DNA from: F23-D06 sp045600905
Lineage (GTDB): Bacteria > Bacteroidota > Bacteroidia > Bacteroidales > WCHB1-69
Length of the DNA: 64,000 nt
Direction of reading: 5' to 3'
Assembly: GCA_045600905.1 (NCBI GenBank)
Contig: JAZRYT010000134.1
Span: 1-64,000, forward strand
Shown here: positions 60,562-64,000 of the stretch, in pieces
How positions within the stretch are numbered: the first letter of the stretch is position 1
Layout of the letters: each line of letters opens with the position of its first letter
Made by a program: the position numbers and the translations under genes
Notes under the pieces: model-generated
What the model saw: only the letters and a program-made list of their open reading frames with translations
Told to the model about the DNA's origin: nothing
The model's database searches: none

Positions 60562-63087
60562 ATGAAGATATATAAACCCTTTCTGCTTCTTGCAACTATC
60601 TTGATGACAACAACTTGCGTGCTTAGAGCACAAGTGCTTAGAGAGGCGGACAATAAGTTCCGCGATTGTCAATATGAGACGGCGTTAGACCTATATAAGA
60701 AAGGTATCAAGAAGCTCTCTTCTAACAGAGTTGAGATTCAACGCGCAACTTTCCAAATTGCTGAATGTTATCGTATTATGGGTGACCTTAAAAAGGCTGA
60801 ACAACAATATCTCCGCCTTGAAAAGAAAAACTATCAGAAGGATAACCCTATGATTCTCTTCCATTTGGCTAATATCTACAACCTTCGTGGCGACTATGAT
60901 TTGGCTATGAAGTATTATCAGAATTATAAGAAACGTGCTCCGGAAGATGAACGCGCCGATGTGTTTATCCAAGGATGTCAAAATGCCAAAATGTGGAATG
61001 AAAATCCTACCCGCTACGAAGTCGAGAATTTGAAGAAATTCAATACTCGTGACGATGAATGGGCTCCTAGATGGGGTAATGATGAAAAACGAAATTCCAT
61101 TATTTTTACGTCTAACCGTGAAGGTTCTAAAGGTAAAGGTACCGACCAATGGACCGGCGTTTGCTTCTCTGATATCTATATTTCCAACAAACCGAAAAGC
61201 AAAAACACGGATTGGCCGGGTGAATGGTCTCCCGTTACCGCTGTCGATGAAGGCGAAACACTCAACTCCGGCGTGAACGAAGGTGAAGCCTGCTCTAATC
61301 GTAAAGGTACGGTCTATTATTTCACCAAATGTCCCCAAGACAAGAAAAAAGTCCAGGGCTGCTACATCTACAAATCTATGAAGAAAGGTAAAGCGTGGGG
61401 CGAACCTGAATTGGTGGATTTAGGCGATTCCGCATACAATTATGTGCATCCCTTTATCTCTGGCGATGAATTGACAATTTATTTCGCATCCAACAAACCA
61501 GGTGGCCTTGGCGGTTATGATATTTATAAAGCTACCAGAGCTAAGAAATCTGCTAAATTCACGGATATTACAAACCTCGGTCCTAATGTCAATACGCCTG
61601 GTCAGGAAGTCTTCCCGGCACTGAGAAACGATGAAGAACTCTATTTCTCTTCAGATGGTTGGCCAGGTCTTGGCGGCCTCGACCTCTTTGTCTCACGCGT
61701 TAAAGACGGCCAGTTCCAACCGGCGGAGAATTTGATGGTTCCGATTAACTCCTCTTACGACGAAATCGGTATTATCTTCGATGAAAATGAAGCTATTGAC
61801 CCGAAATCCAAATCACCCTATTTGGCAAAAGGTTACTTCTCCTCAAACCGTCCCGGCGGTCGTGGTGGTGACGATATCTACTACTTCCTCCTTCGTCCAC
61901 TCGTTTATACGTTGTCCGGTTATGTCAGAGACAAGAATAACGGACAATATATGGATGGCGTTGAGGTCGAAATCGTTGGCTCTGATGGAACATCCTACAA
62001 AACAACAACGGATGTGAAGGGTTATTACCATTTTGACAAAACCAAAATCTTGGGGGCAACCACATACGATATCAAGGTCGCCAAGAAAGGTTATTGGGAA
62101 AATGGCAATACGGCAAAAGCTACTACCGTCGGCCTTGAAGAAAATACGGATTTGAAACAAGACTTCTCTTTGGAACCTATCCCGAAGGAGCCAATCCTTC
62201 TTCCGGAAATTCTGTACGATTTGGCAAAGTGGGATTTGAAACCGCAATACAAAGATTCTTTGATGTATTTGTATAATATTATGGTCAAGAACCCGACTAT
62301 CGTTATCGAGCTCCGTTCCCATACCGATGCTCGTGACTCGGAAGAAAAGAATGACATTCTGTCCCAGCGTCGTGCCGAGTCCTGTGTGAACTTCCTTGTC
62401 GAAGAGAAGGGTATCGCTGCTGACCGTATTGTTGCCAAGGGCTATGGTGAACGTGTTCCGCGCAAACTCGAAAAGGATATGTACTCCGTGTATAACGGTA
62501 AAAAGTATTTCTTTGCTAAGGGTACGGTCCTGACGGAAGAATATTGCGAGTCCTTACCGACAAAACCCGAACGAGAAGCAGCTCACCAATTGAACCGTCG
62601 TACTGAGTTCATCATTTTACGTGACGACTACGTGCCCAGCAATGACAATATTGACAGCGTACGCAAGACAACAGGTGGTATCGCTCTTATTCAACAACGT
62701 ACCGTTCCTGTCACTATCGTTGGTGATGCAGTCAAGGGCAACTGTTTCGCAAACAGCAAATCTATGGAATTTGTTATTGGCAACAATAGTGAAGAAATCT
62801 TTATGAATTATGCAGACGCAACCCGTTTCTTGAAAGAATCCATCATTAATTTGAATGACTTTGAAGAAAAATCCGGTGCTATCAAACAAGAAGACGGTAG
62901 CATCTTGGAAGGCGCAGTCCTCTATCTTGAAGAACTTCGTATTGGTGATGACTATTCTGAAAATGTAAAAGTTACGGTGAAGAAGAACCTGCCTTCCGCT
63001 TTCGTGGTGGGCGATGGCTTTATCCAAAACGAATGGGGCGAATTTACGATTGACAAAGAACATAATCAGCTGAAGTTTAATAAATAA
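60562..63087 (+). CDS. PorE-like protein: TPR, PD40 propeller, carboxypeptidase-regulatory and OmpA domains
   Basis: The 841-residue product has an N-terminal signal (MKIYKPFLLLATILMTTTCVLRAQ), TPR helices (about 25-140), a PD40/WD40-like propeller (about 150-440; IIFTSNREGSKG, IYFASNKPGGLGGYDIY, LYFSSDGWPGLGGLDLF, YFSSNRPGGRGGDDIYYF), a carboxypeptidase-regulatory-like domain (about 447-540) and an OmpA peptidoglycan-binding domain (about 547-690; SHTDARDSEEKNDILSQRRAESCV). This order matches PorE, which anchors T9SS to peptidoglycan; related paralogues exist, so the exact orthology is not certain. An extra C-terminal region of about 150 residues is not explained. Strong U-ending codon bias suggests high expression. 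Confidence 0.85.
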   Translation: MKIYKPFLLLATILMTTTCVLRAQVLREADNKFRDCQYETALDLYKKGIKKLSSNRVEIQRATFQIAECYRIMGDLKKAEQQYLRLEKKNYQKDNPMILFHLANIYNLRGDYDLAMKYYQNYKKRAPEDERADVFIQGCQNAKMWNENPTRYEVENLKKFNTRDDEWAPRWGNDEKRNSIIFTSNREGSKGKGTDQWTGVCFSDIYISNKPKSKNTDWPGEWSPVTAVDEGETLNSGVNEGEACSNRKGTVYYFTKCPQDKKKVQGCYIYKSMKKGKAWGEPELVDLGDSAYNYVHPFISGDELTIYFASNKPGGLGGYDIYKATRAKKSAKFTDITNLGPNVNTPGQEVFPALRNDEELYFSSDGWPGLGGLDLFVSRVKDGQFQPAENLMVPINSSYDEIGIIFDENEAIDPKSKSPYLAKGYFSSNRPGGRGGDDIYYFLLRPLVYTLSGYVRDKNNGQYMDGVEVEIVGSDGTSYKTTTDVKGYYHFDKTKILGATTYDIKVAKKGYWENGNTAKATTVGLEENTDLKQDFSLEPIPKEPILLPEILYDLAKWDLKPQYKDSLMYLYNIMVKNPTIVIELRSHTDARDSEEKNDILSQRRAESCVNFLVEEKGIAADRIVAKGYGERVPRKLEKDMYSVYNGKKYFFAKGTVLTEEYCESLPTKPEREAAHQLNRRTEFIILRDDYVPSNDNIDSVRKTTGGIALIQQRTVPVTIVGDAVKGNCFANSKSMEFVIGNNSEEIFMNYADATRFLKESIINLNDFEEKSGAIKQEDGSILEGAVLYLEELRIGDDYSENVKVTVKKNLPSAFVVGDGFIQNEWGEFTIDKEHNQLKFNK

Positions 63088-63114
63088 GAATACTTGTACA
63101 ACTAAATTAACTAT

Positions 63115-63144
63115 AAGGGCAATCTGTGGGTTGCTCTTTTTTTT
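63115..63144 (+). terminator. Intrinsic terminator after the PorE-like gene
   Basis: A 10-bp stem (AAGGGCAATC / GGTTGCTCTT, with G-U pairs), TGTG loop and a run of eight T. It ends only 5 bp before the ATG of the next ORF, leaving little room for an independent promoter there. Confidence 0.85.
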
Positions 63145-63149
63145 GAGAG

Positions 63150-64000
63150 ATGTCGCGAACTTACAAACTTTTTATACTATGTGCGGTTATGTCTCTATCG
63201 CTAACCGCTTCTTTTGCTCAAGATACTACGAGGAACAAAAAAAGGGATTTTGATTTTATCTCGAAACTTCAATTGGAGGTCCGGGCTGAATTTGAATTTG
63301 ATCAACCCATTATTCGTTCATACGATGATGAAATCCGACTCGGGAACTCCTCTTATGGCTTTTACGGCCGTTATTTCAATTTCCATTTCGAAGGTAATTT
63401 GACAAAGAATTTGTCATATCTTTTCCATCAGCGGATAATTGCGAATCCTGGTTAGGTCAAATTTTTTGACAATACGGATTTTATGTATTTAAATTATGCG
63501 ATAAATCCCAATTGGTCTATCCGTGTGGGGAAAGAGGCATTGGCCTTAGGTGGCTATGAGTATGATGCCGCTCCAATTGATGTGATATACAGTTCGTATT
63601 ATTGGGATTATATTTATTGTTTCCAATTGGCAGCGCGTGCCACTTTCCAAACCAAAGATCAAAAAAACAAATTTAGTTTTCAAGTGGCTACATCTCCGTA
63701 TATGTATTATGGTTCGAGTTACCAAAATTCCCTTTTGAGTTATAATCTTTTGTGGTCTGGAAATTTCGGATGCTTTAATGCCATCTATTCGTTTAGTATG
63801 TTTGAACGCGCAAAAGGGAAATTTATGAATTACATAGCCTTAGGAAACCGATTGAAATTTGACCGTTTCAAAATATATTTGGATTTGATACATCATGCCA
63901 CCAATACTCAACAGCTGTTTAAAAACTTTGCTGTTATTAGTAGGGCAGATTGGCAGATTGATGATCGGGCCAGTCTTTTTGCTAAAATCGGTTATGAACA
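63150..64000 (+). pseudogene. Porin-like outer membrane protein interrupted by an in-frame TAG (3' end outside window)
   Basis: The ORF starts MSRTYKLFILCAVMSLSLTASFAQD (signal peptide) and continues with porin-like text (LQLEVRAEFEFDQP, YGRYFNFHFEGNLTKNLSYLFHQRI). At 63453-63455, codon 102, it meets TAG, but the same frame stays open for over 180 codons to the end of the window and keeps the pattern of a phosphate-selective porin (O/P-like) barrel: FMYLNYAINPNWSIRVGKEA, LGGYEYDAAPIDVIYSSYYWDY, FQLAARATFQTK. TAG is a genuine stop elsewhere in the window (murE, ftsW, secDF), so code reassignment is unlikely. A recent nonsense mutation, a sequencing or assembly error, or readthrough remain possible. 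Confidence 0.7.

Noticed and set aside
63453..63455. TAG as a reassigned sense codon
   Set aside because: murE, ftsW and secDF end in TAG at expected lengths, so TAG is a stop codon in this genome.
1..64000. tRNA, rRNA, integrase or insertion sequence
   Set aside because: No cloverleaf, rRNA-like stretch, transposase or tyrosine/serine recombinase sequence was recognised on either strand.

Overview
The window is a 64 kb stretch of a Bacteroidetes chromosome, most likely from an uncultured, probably anaerobic and host-associated member of the Bacteroidales. The evidence is type IX secretion (T9SS) cargo with both type A and type B C-terminal sorting domains, a T9SS plug protein, a PorE-like OmpA protein, a fused SecDF, a Bacteroidetes-type LptD, FISUMP (Fibrobacter succinogenes major paralogous domain) proteins, many TAnnTTTG -7 promoter boxes, and the anaerobic enzyme hydroxylamine reductase (Hcp). 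No rRNA, tRNA, CRISPR array, integrase or recognisable insertion sequence was seen.

Layout. 1-13476: the 3' part of a giant secreted adhesin with about 45 Ig-like modules and a T9SS type A signal, followed by an OmpA-family protein (13556-15079) and a SBBP/PKD protein with a type B (gliding-motility) signal (15180-18929). 19063-24101: a lysozyme-fold-like protein, a U32 peptidase/RlhA-like protein, a repeat-filled gap, and a secreted alpha-L-fucosidase. 24137-28176 (minus): ferritin, Hcp, and an AAA-ATPase/PD-(D/E)XK protein. 28686-35112: two FISUMP proteins, the second with long trimeric coiled-coil stalks; this pair is bracketed by inverted copies of a hairpin repeat. 35237-39516 (minus): a HEPN/MNT toxin-antitoxin pair downstream of dipeptidyl peptidase IV, then the T9SS plug protein. 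39950-48791: a shortened division and cell wall (dcw) cluster, mraZ-rsmH-ftsL-ftsI-murE-mraY-[MurD C-terminal domain only]-ftsW. 48845-54436 (minus): an envelope operon of amidase, MlaD, DUF3127, NlpC/P60, MltG and a ROK kinase. 54566-64000: lptD, secDF, a PorE-like gene and a porin-like gene carrying an in-frame amber codon.

How it fits together. Most genes build, remodel or decorate the envelope: precursor synthesis and septal synthesis (dcw), wall trimming (amidase, MltG, NlpC), lipid and LPS traffic (MlaD, LptD), export (SecDF, T9SS plug, PorE-like) and exported surface proteins (adhesins, FISUMP proteins, DPP IV, fucosidase).

Most unusual signals. (1) The murD slot of the dcw cluster holds an intact 185-codon ORF with only the third domain of MurD and with altered active-site positions. 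(2) At least nine gene boundaries carry tandem repeats with a strict 7-bp period, in four sequence families, and several start exactly at the upstream stop codon. (3) One FISUMP protein has 12 and 13 consecutive IxxNTxx heptads (N@d trimeric coiled coil) without any trimeric autotransporter anchor. (4) The FISUMP locus is bracketed by inverted hairpin repeats. (5) The final porin-like gene has a TAG in a reading frame that stays open for at least 180 further codons.
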